The position numbers were made by a program, and so were the translations under genes. A stretch of 64,000 nt of DNA from Physcia stellaris. Its lineage: Eukaryota > Ascomycota > Lecanoromycetes > Caliciales > Physciaceae. Each line of letters begins with the position of its first letter. Position 1 is the first letter of the stretch. The stretch spans positions 744,001 to 808,000 of the forward strand of contig JABSSW010000003.1 of assembly GCA_018902385.1 (NCBI GenBank), in the 5' to 3' direction. The notes beneath the pieces are model-generated. The model had not been told where the DNA came from. It did no database searches and saw only the letters and a program-made list of their open reading frames with translations. Below, piece by piece: positions 32,993 to 44,372 of the stretch.

Positions 32993-33323
32993 GATATGCG
33001 CATGTCAGGAACATGAACGTTTCCGACATCTTCTGCTTCCGCGGAGATTTTGGCGTACCTTCACGAGCCGTTCTTGGGGTTAGGGTATCCATTGATTCCA
33101 CAACGACGGCCGAGGTTCCTCCCCGCAAAAAGCATCAATTGCGAGCTTTCTGATTGGCTGACTCAGGGTGCTCCGTGAACCCGCCTTTGTCTCGAACTTG
33201 ATAAGGAATAATTGGAAGCAGAGACTTACAACACAGTCAGCCTCCAATCTCGCCGGTGACTTCACTCACGCCTGGCCCATATCGTGACTGACATCGACGG
33301 TTATTGTACACCGAAACGCCAGT
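32993..33323. promoter_or_regulatory. Shared promoter of BUD20 (-) and aconitase (+)
   Basis: 331 bases between two divergent start codons, so both genes must take their promoters here. GATTGGCTGA (about 33151) contains an inverted CCAAT motif, ATTGG, typical of the CCAAT-binding complex. No TATA box seen. Confidence 0.5.
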
Positions 33324-36300
33324 ATGATCTCAACAAGGCACATCGCCCGCTTGGGCAGGCTGGTACGTTCATGCATACTCCGACAATGCCATGGGTTGAG
33401 ATAACTTACAGATCCAAATAGGTGCCCAGTGTTCGAGTCGTATGTTCCCATCACTTTCCTTAAGAATACGTTCAAGCTACGTCGAGCAACTCATTCAGCT
33501 GAGGAGCAACGCCTTGCTAATCAAGATCTGTTACAGCTCTCGAGGCCTCGAACAATGGCTACAGTCACGGATGATCCTTTAGATAAGAAGGTTGAGATGA
33601 CCAATTGGGAGCAGGTGCGCAGTAAATACTACATTACAGACAGATCCCAAGACTGATTCTCAGTACAGGGACACTACATCAATTATAAGTGCGTACCAAC
33701 ACTTCGTTAAACAGCTTCGCCCTTCTCAGGCTTTCCTTAGCCAGCATCGCTTTACAGCTGTGAGAAAGGAATAATTTTTATGTATATTAACCCAGGTGTG
33801 CAATGCAGGAAGATGTCAGAAAACCTTTCCGTGGTTCGATCGCGGCTGAACCGACCTTTCACATTTGCAGAGAAGATTCTGTACTCCCATCTCGACGATC
33901 CTCATGGGGCCGAGATTGAGCGCGGCAAATCATATCTCAAATTAAGGCCTGATCGTGTAGCTTGTCAAGATGCTACGGCTCAAATGGCCATCCTTCAGTT
34001 CATGTCCGCAAACATGCCTTCGGTAGCGACACCGACGACCGTTCACTGTGACCACCTGATAGAAGCTCAAATAGGTGGTGAGAAAGATCTCGCGAGAGCA
34101 CAAGACATAAACAAGGAGGTCTACGACTTCCTTTCGACATCATGCGCGAAATACAATATCGGCTTCTGGAGGCCTGGGTCTGGCATCATCCACCAAATTG
34201 TGCTGGAAAACTACGCATTCCCTGGTGGTCTCATGATCGGGACCGATTCACACACGCCTAACGCTGGCGGCCTCGGAATGTGTGCTATTGGTGTTGGAGG
34301 CGCAGATGCGGTGGACGTCATGGCGAATCTACCCTGGGAAGTTAAAGCACCAAAGATCATTGGTGTACGGCTTACTGGCGAGTTGTCCGGTTGGACTGCT
34401 CCCAAAGGTACGTAATTCAGCATTGCTGTTGGAAGTCTAAGCTATGGCTTACTCTTTCGATCACTAGATATCATTCTCAAGGTGGCCGGCATCTTGACGG
34501 TGAAGGGTGGCACAGGCGCTATCGTAGAGTACCATGGTCCAGGAACCAAGACACTATCATCTACGGGAATGGGAACCATCTGTATGTTTGTCTCGATATT
34601 TCTTTTCCCTTAGTACGATGTGTTGGAGGAGCCATGCGCCCAACAGACAATTCTTGCAACTCAACAATTCCCCCACTTTGGCAATGCTGACTCTACAATC
34701 TCCTACAGGCAACATGGGGTAAGTCGCTCTTTTACACCTGATGGTGCACTCGCCTTGGCATGGCCGCTCCGCTTCAGCAGGATTAAATACCGCAACACTA
34801 CATCTTGGAACAGAAAGTATTATGGCGAGTCATACTAATATAATTTTAGAGCCGAGATAGGCGCAACCACCTCGCTTTTCCCGTTCAACGATCGTATGTA
34901 CGACTATTTAGCTGCCACGAAACGTAAGGCAATTGGCGACTTTGCAAGATCATACGCCTCCGAGCTGCAGGAAGACGAAGGCGCCGAGTATGACGAACTC
35001 ATTGAGATCAACCTATCTGAACTCGAACCTCATATCAATGGACCATTCACACCTGATCTTGCAACGCCAATATCACAGTTCAAAGATGCTGTCTCCGCCA
35101 ACAAATGGCCTGAGGAGTTGAAAGTTGGTCTTATTGGGTCATGCACCAACTCTTCATACGAAGACATGTCTCGCGCTGCCTCTATCGCTCGTGATGGGCT
35201 CAACCACGGTGTCAAAGCTAAGTCAATGTTTACCGTGACTCCTGGCTCTGAGCAAATCCGCGCGACCATTGAACGAGATGGGCAGCTCGAAACGTTGGAA
35301 GAATTTGGTGGCATGGTATTAGCGAACGCTTGTGGTCCATGTATCGGTCAATGGGATCGCCGGGACGTCAAGAAGGGAGAGGCGAACTCTATTCTCTCAT
35401 CGTATAACCGTAACTTCACGGGGCGTAATGATGCTAACCCAGCGACGCATTCTTTTGTGACATCCCCGGATTTGGTTGTCGCCCTGACCATGGCCGGCAC
35501 CCTGAACTTCAACCCACTGACAGATACTCTGAAGGATAAGGATGGCAATGACTTCAAGTTGGCTGAACCTCAGGGTGATGGGCTACCTGCTAATGGCTAT
35601 GATCCTGGACGAGACACTTACCAGGCACCACCAAAAGATCGGACATCTGTTTCCGTCGCGGTATCGCCTGAAAGCGATCGACTGCAAATTCTGGAAGGGT
35701 TCAAGGAGTGGGATGGTAAAGATGCTACAGACCTACCAATCTTGATCAAGACCAAGGGCAAAACGACAACTGACCACATATCCAGTAAGTAACATATACA
35801 TCATTGACCTCGTTTGGTACTGATGAACCACACAGTGGCTGGCCCTTGGCTCAAATACCGTGGACATCTTGACAACATCTCGAACAACATGTTGATTGGT
35901 GCCATTAACGCCGCGAATGGAGAGGCAAACAAAGTCAAGAACCAGACCACTGGAGATATTGGTCCTGTGCCTGCCACAGCTCGAGACTACAAGAAAAAGG
36001 GCATCTCATGGGTCGTCGTCGGTGATTGGAATTATGGTGAAGGTAGCTCAAGAGAGCACGCTGCTCTCGAGCCTCGACATCTTGGTGGCCTTGCTATAAT
36101 CACCCGAAGTTTTGCTCGTATCGTAAGTTTGCCCCAATCGTATTATCAAGGCTTATGGTCTATTTTGGCTAATTATCCTTGAAGCACGAAACAAACTTGA
36201 AGAAGCAAGGCATGCTACCCTTGACGTTCGCCGATCCAGAAGATTATGAAAAGATCAACCCAGATGACAGAGTTGACGTGATGTGCACTGAGCTTGCCGT

Positions 36301-36442
36301 TGGACAGCCATTGACCCTAAAAGTACATCCCAAGGATGGTAAGACATGGGAAGCCAAACTAGCACATACCTTCAACGAATCACAAATACAATGGTTCAAG
36401 AACGGAAGCGCGCTAAATACGATGGCCAAGATTAATTCATAG
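33324..36442 (+). CDS. Mitochondrial aconitate hydratase
   Basis: Nine exons: 33324-33362, 33537-33614, 33669-33688, 33809-34407, 34468-34581, 34709-34718, 34850-35784, 35836-36122, 36185-36442. They sum to 2340 bases, 779 residues, the usual length. [13 protein letters not shown] is a mitochondrial presequence. Landmarks in order: [78 protein letters not shown], the iron-sulphur cysteines in [12 protein letters not shown] and [20 protein letters not shown], and the swivel-domain [18 protein letters not shown]. It interconverts citrate and isocitrate with a [4Fe-4S] cluster. Exon 6 is only ten bases. A frame stays open from 33429 through 33614, so retention of intron 1 could give another N-terminus. 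Whether this is the main TCA enzyme or a paralogue cannot be told here. Confidence 0.93.
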
Positions 36443-36961
36443 AATAGCATGTATTTCAGCTTTTGGTCTGTCGACAAGACCTATGCGATGACGTCTGAGG
36501 TATGCAGATAGCAAGAAAGACCATATGACCCACAACGGAGGATGAAGGGAGGAGGGAAGACGGCAAGCGGTCTGCTGTATGTATGTTCTCGCGAGTCATG
36601 AACCTTTTGTAAGTATTGCCACAAGGTGTCACGAGGACTAGTAGCAATCTGAGTTACCGTCTATCTTCACGTATTTCACGTCGTAGAGAAGACACAGTAC
36701 TGTGATCAAAGGAGGAACCCCTTAATAAGCTTTGAAGCGCCACCCCCCCCAAGAAACGGACCTCAGCGCTAAGCCATGGCCTAATATGCTCGGTAATCGC
36801 GCCTAAAAGCAGGGTCTCGGCACCCCCCCACTAAAGTATCATTTGAGACCCCCGGAGAGTCCACATGAAGTGCTCACAAGATGCTTTCTCTACCTTGACT
36901 ACGCCGACCTTCTCCTGTCCTCTGTCCACTCTGAGCTTACCGAACTGTGACTTTCTTAATC
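36443..36961. other. Spacer before the SEC14 gene
   Basis: About 520 bases with two C-runs (near 36745 and 36823). Holds the aconitase 3' flank and SEC14 promoter. Nothing else recognised. Confidence 0.4.
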
Positions 36962-38140
36962 ATGGCGGGTAATCAGATCAAAAGCGATTCAAAGTACGAC
37001 GACTTCGACTTCCCTACAACAACCCCCGAGGCCAAAAGTGGGCATCCTGGCCACACAACTCCGGAGCAAGATGCTCAGGTTTACCAGTTGCGAACACAGT
37101 TGGAACAAGCCGGCTGTTCAGAGCGGCTAGACACATTGTCTATGGTACCTACCCTTCCTATCGAATAGCTCGACCGCCGTGATTAGTATTGACAATCACC
37201 AGCTGAGGTTTCTCCGGGCAAGGAAATTCAATGTCCAACTAGCGAAGCAGATGTATGATTTCAAGGGGTGAAAGCCGCGTCCATTCAATTGACGTGCCAC
37301 AGGTTCCTAGACTGCGAGAAATGGCGGAAAGACTTCAAAGTGGACGAACTCGTTAGGACTTTCGACTACAAGGAAAAGCCAAAAGTATTCGAGTACTATC
37401 CACAATATTATCACAAGACGGATAAAGTGCGAGATTCATTGCGATGTGTGTAGCTGTGACCATGGCTAATCATCAGGTAGGATGGACGACCTGTATATTT
37501 CGAACAGCTTGGGAAGATCGACCTTACTGCCATGTACAAGATCACAACCGCAGAACGAATGCTTCAGAATCTTGTCGTCGAATACGAGAAACTCGCGGAC
37601 CCTCGGCTGCCCGCATGCTGTCGGAAAACGGGATCACTCCTTGAGACCTGCTGCTCCATTATGGATCTTAAAGGTGTAGGAGTCACCTCAGTCCCTTCTG
37701 TCTACGGATATGTTAAGCAGGCTTCGGCCATCTCTCAAAATTACTACCCTGAAAGGTTAGGGAAATTATATCTCATCAACGCACCTTGGGGTTTTTCGAG
37801 TGTCTTTAGCGTTGTCAAGGGGTTTCTCGATCCAGTGACTGTCTCGAAGATACACGTTCTTGGCACTGGATATCAAAAGGAATTGCTAGCGCAAATACCT
37901 AAAGAAAATATTCCGAAGATCTTTGGAGGAACTTGTGACTGCGAGGGGGGCTGTGGGTTTAGCGACGCAGGGCCGTGGCAAGACCCGCAATGGGCGAAGC
38001 CGCCAAAGTGGGAGCAGGAGAAGTCAACTATAGAGAACCAGCCTTCGGAGGGTATTACCACGCACCAGCCTGGAGATTCAAATGCAGCACCAGAGCCAGG
38101 AAAGATCAACGCTGGAGCAGCGCAGGCGCCCATCAGCTGA
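36962..38140 (+). CDS. SEC14: Sec14-type phosphatidylinositol/phosphatidylcholine transfer protein
   Basis: Four exons (36962-37144, 37203-37252, 37303-37426, 37481-38140) sum to 1017 bases, 338 residues. The CRAL-TRIO N region reads [19 protein letters not shown] and [11 protein letters not shown]. The lipid-binding domain has [90 protein letters not shown] and [13 protein letters not shown], all standard Sec14 positions. [19 protein letters not shown] ends the fold, followed by a Pro/Gln tail. Exon 4 starts at GATGG after CATCAGGTAG, not at the earlier CATCAG; the later site restores the conserved DGRPV. Sec14 exchanges PI and PC and coordinates lipid signalling with Golgi trafficking. Confidence 0.93.
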
Positions 38141-38429
38141 TAACAGTGGCTGCAACAAACTTCACGTGTTTTTTGTTCGAGTGGCCACCGACCAGGTAGA
38201 AGCCGTTGATCGGGCGGGAGTCTTAGTCGCAAGGCGAAAGCACACTATTTCTATCATCCCAACAAGTCCGCAGCAGTCGCCTGACGTACTATGGTCCTGT
38301 GCTGCCTCAATAAAAACGAAGTTGTGTGGGAATCCCTGGGTATAGACTTTACTCCGACCGATTGACATTCCGCCCACTCCAAAACGCCAGTACCGGTGAC
38401 ACCAACTGAACCTCTCCAATTTGAGGTCT
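38141..38429. other. Spacer between convergent SEC14 and MIS14
   Basis: Less than 300 bases; both 3' flanks. Nothing else seen. Confidence 0.4.
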
Positions 38430-39104
38430 TCACATCCCTTCCACAACCTCCGCTGCTTTCCCGGCCCGCTCCAATTTCGCAATTACACCCGTAACCTCCT
38501 CCAACCCTTTCAACCCATGCACTGCCCTCCCCCATATCCTTTCCACATCCTCCTTCCTCTCTAACGTTCCCAACCCTCTCAACGCCTCCCCTTCCCCTTC
38601 TTCCATGTTGATGTCCAAATCTGCTTCCCTCTCAGCCTGCATCTCCCCCCTCAATCTCTCCATGAACGCCCTCGCGGCGGTCCCAGGCGCATCCCTTCTC
38701 AGCTCCGCAACCTTTGTCGTCTCCTGCTCATGCTGCATATATAGTGTTCTCAGCTTCTCGGCCAGTCTCGGATCATGCGGTTCATAATTCCCATCGTCCA
38801 CATCATCCATCACCTCCGTCCTTGACCCTTGATCTTTTGTTGGCGAAAGCGAAGGGTACGCGGTCGGCCCATCGATACCGTTTATGGATAGAGAGGGAAG
38901 GGCGAGGGAGAATGTCTCGTTAATGTATTCGTTGACTAGTTGCTCTACTTTTGCTCGCACTGCATCTTCGCCGTTTTTAGGTGCGGCAGAGGGTGGGAAG
39001 GCGATGTCGAGCTTTTGGGCGGCGGAGGCACGGACATTATCAAGGAGGTAGGTTAGATCGGCGGGGGATTGGAGCTCGATCTTGCGGTGGTGGGGGGAGT
39101 CCAT
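38430..39104 (-). CDS. MIS14: Kinetochore protein Mis14/Nsl1 homologue
   Basis: Single coding exon, start taken as ATG at 39104-39102, giving MDSPHHRKIELQSPADLTYL and 224 residues. The open frame runs upstream to 39212 but without an ATG, and Mis14 proteins usually begin just before the HRKIELQSPxDL motif. Next come NVRASAAQKLDIAFPPSAAP, VEQLVNEYINETF and LSINGID, then a long Glu/Lys/Arg helical region to the end. Mis14/Nsl1 is a subunit of the MIND/Mis12 complex that links the inner kinetochore to Ndc80. A coding exon further upstream cannot be excluded. Confidence 0.83.
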   Translation of the reverse strand: MDSPHHRKIELQSPADLTYLLDNVRASAAQKLDIAFPPSAAPKNGEDAVRAKVEQLVNEYINETFSLALPSLSINGIDGPTAYPSLSPTKDQGSRTEVMDDVDDGNYEPHDPRLAEKLRTLYMQHEQETTKVAELRRDAPGTAARAFMERLRGEMQAEREADLDINMEEGEGEALRGLGTLERKEDVERIWGRAVHGLKGLEEVTGVIAKLERAGKAAEVVEGM

Positions 39105-39881
39105 GATTTGTTGTTCAAGATCAGGACTGTTGAAGATCCAGGCATGATCGTCTGTTATCGATTGTTTACGGGGAGACAGGTTAGCGTGTTGCGTCGCGCC
39201 TGAAGGAGTCACGACGCGGATTAGCGGGCCGCGGTTTCACCATGTACGAAAACACCAGACATTTCAATAATACCTTACTTCACTCGCTCCATACTGTACC
39301 GCTAAAACACAGAATATTCCGAAGGAGGCTTGGCAAATGAATTGGAAGTTCCGTTGAGCATCTGCACGCTGGAGCGAATCTTATCGTGCATCTAGCCCCT
39401 CCAAAGATGCAGCAAGGGCAGCTTCAGCAACCACCTCTTTCACATTGCCGATCTGGCCGAGCATGCACAAGCACGCGATGTCACGGTCTTTATGGCAGCC
39501 ATTGCCTAAATAGGAAGCTTGGGCGAACACGGAGCATGGAAAAGATACATTTGATATGCATGCCGAGTGTGCCAATTAGCCGTGGACCAGGGAATCCCTC
39601 TCAACGTGCTGAAGTGCATGATGTCCGTCTACTTCGCTAGAGGAGGACCCTTGCCTCGGAGGGAGATTGAATGCAGAGATGAGGGGTGAGTAGATATATA
39701 AAGTGATTCTCGCCCTCACCGAGAGCTTGTAGGATGCGTTAAGGGCAAGCGACAGCACCATTCCTGCTAGTTTCAAATCTCAGAGGGCACTCAAAAACCC
39801 TTCATTTACGATGTGAGTCGTCTTACACCCCAACAAAGAGCAAGTACTGACCTTTGGTGCAGTCTACGATTTAAGTGAGTT
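39105..39881. promoter_or_regulatory. Promoter and 5' leader of the S53 peptidase gene
   Basis: A TATA box (GATATATAAAG, 39693-39703) lies 180 bases before the start codon. A likely leader intron follows (GTGAGT at 39813 to GGTGCAG at 39862), which would bring the start closer to the cap. The left part carries the MIS14 upstream region. Confidence 0.55.
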
Positions 39882-41829
39882 ATGCGGCTACTCACGTTAC
39901 TGACAACACTTTTGTCGCTGGTTGCATCTCCAATTGGAGTACGGTCAGCTCCAGCTTCGACATCAGAGCTCACTGTCCTCGAAAAGTTACAACGTATTCC
40001 CCAGGGATGGCATCAGAAGCATTCCCCACCAGCTTCAAAGCGTCTCCGCTTTCGTGTTGCCCTAAGACAGGAAAACGCATATGCATTTGAGCAGCATGTG
40101 ATTGATATCAGTACTCCAGACCATCCCAGTTATGGTCAGCACATGGACAGGACAGAGCTGAAACGAATGTTGCAACCCAGTGAGGAAGCGTCTAACGCTG
40201 TATTGAGATGGCTCAGGTCTCAAGGTGTACCAGCATCAGACATAGAGGACGATGGGGATTGGATTAACTTTTATGTGCCCACCGGTGAAGCAGAGCGCAT
40301 GCTAGACACGAGATTTTACTATTACTCGAATAGTGTCTCCAACCTCGAACGGATACGGACACTACACTATTCAGTTCCCGCAAATCTACATCGGTATATC
40401 CAAATGATTCAGCCTACGACCCGCTTTGGGCAGATCAGAGCAGAACGATCCACGATAAGCCAGCACTTCGACCTTGGGCCCTCTCGAGAAAACACTCTTT
40501 ACCAAGGGGCCGGCCTCAATACAACCTTCTGCAACACGACCATCACCCCACAGTGTCTCAAAGCTCTGTACAACTTTGGAGACTTCAAGGGAACCAAGTA
40601 TAACAAGATCGGTGTCTGCGGGTACCTCAAGGAATACGCTAAATTCGACGACTTTACTCAATTCACAACCAAATATGCGCCATACGCGGCCAAGGAGAAT
40701 TTTACATACGTACTGATCAATGGTGGTCTCTCAACTCAGGAAGACACCGTGGACGATGACGTTGAGGCGAATCTTGATGCCCAATATGCTTATCCTCTTT
40801 CTTATCCTGCAAGAGCTACTTACTACAGCACAGGTGGCCTCGGCGAGCTTGTTCCCGACCTGGATCAGCCGACCCAAGCGGATGACCAGAACGAACCATA
40901 TCTTGATTTTCTACACTATATTCTCAAACTACCAGACTGGAAGTTACCCACGACGCTTAGCACATCCTACGGTGAAGATGAGCAGAGCGTTCCTGAAGCC
41001 TGTAAGTTTTGAACACGCCGTCCGCCTTATTTGATCTGATCGGGGTGATCATAGACGCAAATCAGACCTGCAGCCTGTTTGCCCAACTTGGAGCCCGGGG
41101 CGTCTCGGTGATCTTCAGTAGTGGTGACACTGGGGTTGGAAGCGCCTGTCAAACCAACGATGGAAAGAACACCACTCGTTTCCTTCCCATCTTCCCGGCT
41201 GCATGCCCTTTCGTGACTTCTGTCGGCGGTACCCGGCACGTCCAGCCCGAAGTTGCCGTTGGCTTCTCCTCTGGCGGGTTCTCGGATAGGTTTCCTCGGC
41301 CTTCCTACCAAGACGCTGCCGTCACGACTTACCTGAGTATTCTTGGTGATACATGGAAGGGTCTGTTCAATCCCGCTGGACGGGGATTCCCTGACGTTGC
41401 TGCGCAATCGTACAACTTTACCGTGGTAGACGGAGGCAAAGAAATTCGAGTCGGTGGAACGAGGTGAGATGAAGGCATTGACTCTCACTCAACGTCGCTA
41501 ACTTGAGATGCCATAGCGCCTCTGCGCCTGTCGTCGCAGCAGTCGTTGCTAATCTTAACGGCAATCGGATCGTCAACGGCCAACGACCTTTGGGCTTTCT
41601 GAACCCTTTCATCTACAGCGTCGGATATAAAGGTTTGACGGATATAGTTGATGGCGGTTCCAATGGTTGCAATGGTAAAGACAGATACTCTGGACTACCG
41701 ACTCCGATTGTACCATTCGCCAGCTGGAATGCGACACCAGGCTGGGACCCGGTCACTGGCTACGGCACCCCCAACCTCCAGAAATTGTTACAAATCTCGA
41801 GGCGTTACCACAAGCAGCAACCTTACTGA
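39882..41829 (+). CDS. Secreted sedolisin / tripeptidyl-peptidase (peptidase family S53)
   Basis: Three exons (39882-41001, 41055-41463, 41517-41829) sum to 1842 bases, 613 residues. [20 protein letters not shown] is a signal peptide. The pro-peptide has [20 protein letters not shown], a typical S53 activation domain. In the catalytic domain Glu and Asp are in [13 protein letters not shown], the oxyanion Asp in [12 protein letters not shown], and the nucleophile in VGGTSASAPV, whose first serine codon is split by intron 2 (AG/C). Calcium ligands appear as [10 protein letters not shown] and [12 protein letters not shown]. Such enzymes release tripeptides or cut proteins at acid pH outside the cell. 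The next gene is an S10 peptidase in the same orientation, a natural partner in extracellular protein breakdown. Confidence 0.94.
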
Positions 41830-42667
41830 AGCATAGTATATTAGGTAATTATTTTGCTTTGGTTGGTATAGCAGTAGTCAAGATAGATAGAGCTGAATAC
41901 AGCGAGTTCGGGGCGATCAAGTCATAGGCTGCTCATAGACTTCTGCAAGATGACTCGTTCCACTGTTGATCTATCGACTAGCACTGCGAGGTCTCGTCAA
42001 GAGTTTCAAAAAGTGTTCTTGTTCTCATACGTCATGCCGCTGATAGTCCGAGGCTTTGAGCTGCCTTCGCCTCAGAACTGTCGGCCTCCAATCGCTCACT
42101 CCCGTCGTGCTCGGTTCTTGATACCTTAGCTGTACCGTAATAACTAAGCTGATCTTTCTTGACGCTGGTCTGCTGGAATCGTATTGTAATGGTAGGGATG
42201 CAAGACAAGATAAGTCTGCTTATCACGGGCCGAGGCACACCGACGGCATTTCATCCACCTGCATCTCAAGCTTTCTCTCCTGCCTTCTTCGGCCATGGCA
42301 TGCGTGCAGGAAGACAAGCTCCAAGGAGCGTCGACTATGGGGAAGGTCGATGGGGAGAAGGTGCAGCGCTCATCTTTCCTACCACGATAAAGCTGCCATG
42401 ATACCGAATCTTCACCAATCAATAGCCATGGATCCTCTTCAACTTGCTTAAATTGATGCCTCCGAGCATGCCTCAAGATCCTGCTCTGCTAGCTATCGAC
42501 ATGGGTAGCTCCGGAATGAAGCAACCTGCGAGGCTGGTACCTTCCCTACCACACTCATTCCCCTCGAACTTCTCGTCATAAAGCCGGAATGCCCCGGTTT
42601 CCCATGTGTCCTCGTGCTCTTGACTTCGCTCTTCGTCATCAAGTACCGGCTGTGTAACGATTGCAGA
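41830..42667. other. Intergenic region between the two peptidase genes
   Basis: About 840 bases: S53 3' flank and S10 promoter. Short frames overlap in several phases (for example 42144-42476 on the minus strand) with no recognised motif. No TATA box identified. Confidence 0.4.
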
Positions 42668-44372
42668 ATGCATACATGTGCATTGTTGAGCCTCTTGGCC
42701 TTTACCTGCTTGGCGGCCGCTAGAAGCCCTGCACATGTTGGGAAAAGCTTGCCAAAGCCCGTGTCGAAGCTTGCTTCCAGAACACCTGAACAATTTCCCC
42801 CTTTCGGTCAGCATCAGAAGCACCAAATCAAGGGCTCATATTTGAATCCCACCACAGAGAGTGCGTAATTTTTCTCCAAAGGACTATCATTGCCTAACAA
42901 GACTTTAGAATATGCCGTCAATGGTTCTGGAATTCCAGATGTAGATTTTGATATCGGTGAATCATATGCCGGTCTCCTACCGATATCCTCTGCTACGAAT
43001 GAAACGAGAGAGTTATACTTCTGGTTCTTCCCTTCGACCAATCCAGAGGCTAGTGACGAGATCACCATATGGCTGAACGGAGGCCCTGGCTGCAGCTCAC
43101 TCGAGGGCCTCTTGCAAGAGAACGGGCCTTTCCTCTGGCAGTATGGAACCTTCAAGCCGGTCAAGAACCCTTGGACATGGATCAATCTTACCAACATGGT
43201 CTGGGTTGAGCAGCCTGTAGGCACTGGATTCTCGCAGGGAGAACCGAGTGCTACAAGCGAGACCGATGTTGCTGCTCAATTCCTCGGCTTCTTCAAAAAC
43301 TTTGTCGATACTTTCGGTCTGCATAATCGTAAGGTATTTGTCACAGGCGAGAGTTATGCCGGCTATTACGTACCCTACATTGCAGATGCAATGTTGAACA
43401 CCAATGATAAGACCTACTATAATGTAGACTCTATAATGATATATGATCCACTCATTAGCACCAATGACGTCCAAAACCAAAGTATATCTTCTAAACACCT
43501 CTATTACGATAATTTGCTAAGCTACGATAGTACCCGTGGTACCCTTTGTCGACTACTGGTCTGGCCTCTTTTCCCTCAACGAATCTTACCTCGCCAGCAT
43601 CCACGAACGAGCAGACTCATGCGGATACACCGAGTACTTCGACACCTATCTGACATTCCCGCCTCCAGGACCGGCCCCAGACACGCTGAACTCCTCAGCA
43701 CCAGGCTGTGACCTCTGGGATGAAATCTACTATGCCGTATCATCGATCAATCCCTGCTTCGACATCTATCAGATCGCCACAACATGTCCACTACTCTGGG
43801 ACGTCCTTGGCTTTCCGGGATCCTTCGACTACCTGCCCGAAGGTGCGAGCATCTACTTCAACCGCAGCGACGTGCAAGCCGCCATCAACGCGCCACAGCA
43901 GCCCTGGGCCGAGTGTACGTCGACAGATGTGTTCGTCAACGGTAACGACAACAGCCCCCCGCCCGCCTTCTCGGTCCTCCCCGGCGTGATCGAGCGCCTG
44001 AACAGAACAGTCATCGGCAACGGTATCCTGGATTACATCATCATGTCCAACGGCACCCTGTTCGCGATCCAGAACATGACCTGGGGCGGAGCGCAGGGCT
44101 TCCAATCCAGGCCTACGGAGGAGTTCTTCGTGCCGTATCACGCGGAAGCGAGTCTCAGTACCCTGGCCGGCAGTGGTGTCTTTGGTACAACGCATACGGA
44201 GCGAGGCCTTACTTGGGTGGAGGTCAGTCTGAGTGGACATATGGTGCCTCAGTATGCCCCTAGCGCCGCTTATCGCCATTTGGAGTTCTTGCTCGGCAGG
44301 ATCGGTAGCTTGTCCCAGGTTGGCGATTTTACGACGCAGACGGGCAATTACTCGTGGAGTCCGCCGAGGTAG
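42668..44372 (+). CDS. Secreted serine carboxypeptidase (peptidase family S10)
   Basis: Three exons (42668-42860, 42909-43481, 43531-44372) sum to 1608 bases, 535 residues. [20 protein letters not shown] is a signal peptide. Family landmarks: [45 protein letters not shown], the nucleophile in [13 protein letters not shown], the acid region [20 protein letters not shown] (Asp), and the histidine in [11 protein letters not shown]. Numerous NxS/T sites suit a glycoprotein. S10 enzymes trim C-terminal residues at acid pH. This one belongs with secreted fungal members rather than the vacuolar CPY type. Start chosen at 42668 because the upstream in-frame residues would spoil the signal peptide. It follows the S53 gene on the same strand. 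Confidence 0.93.
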
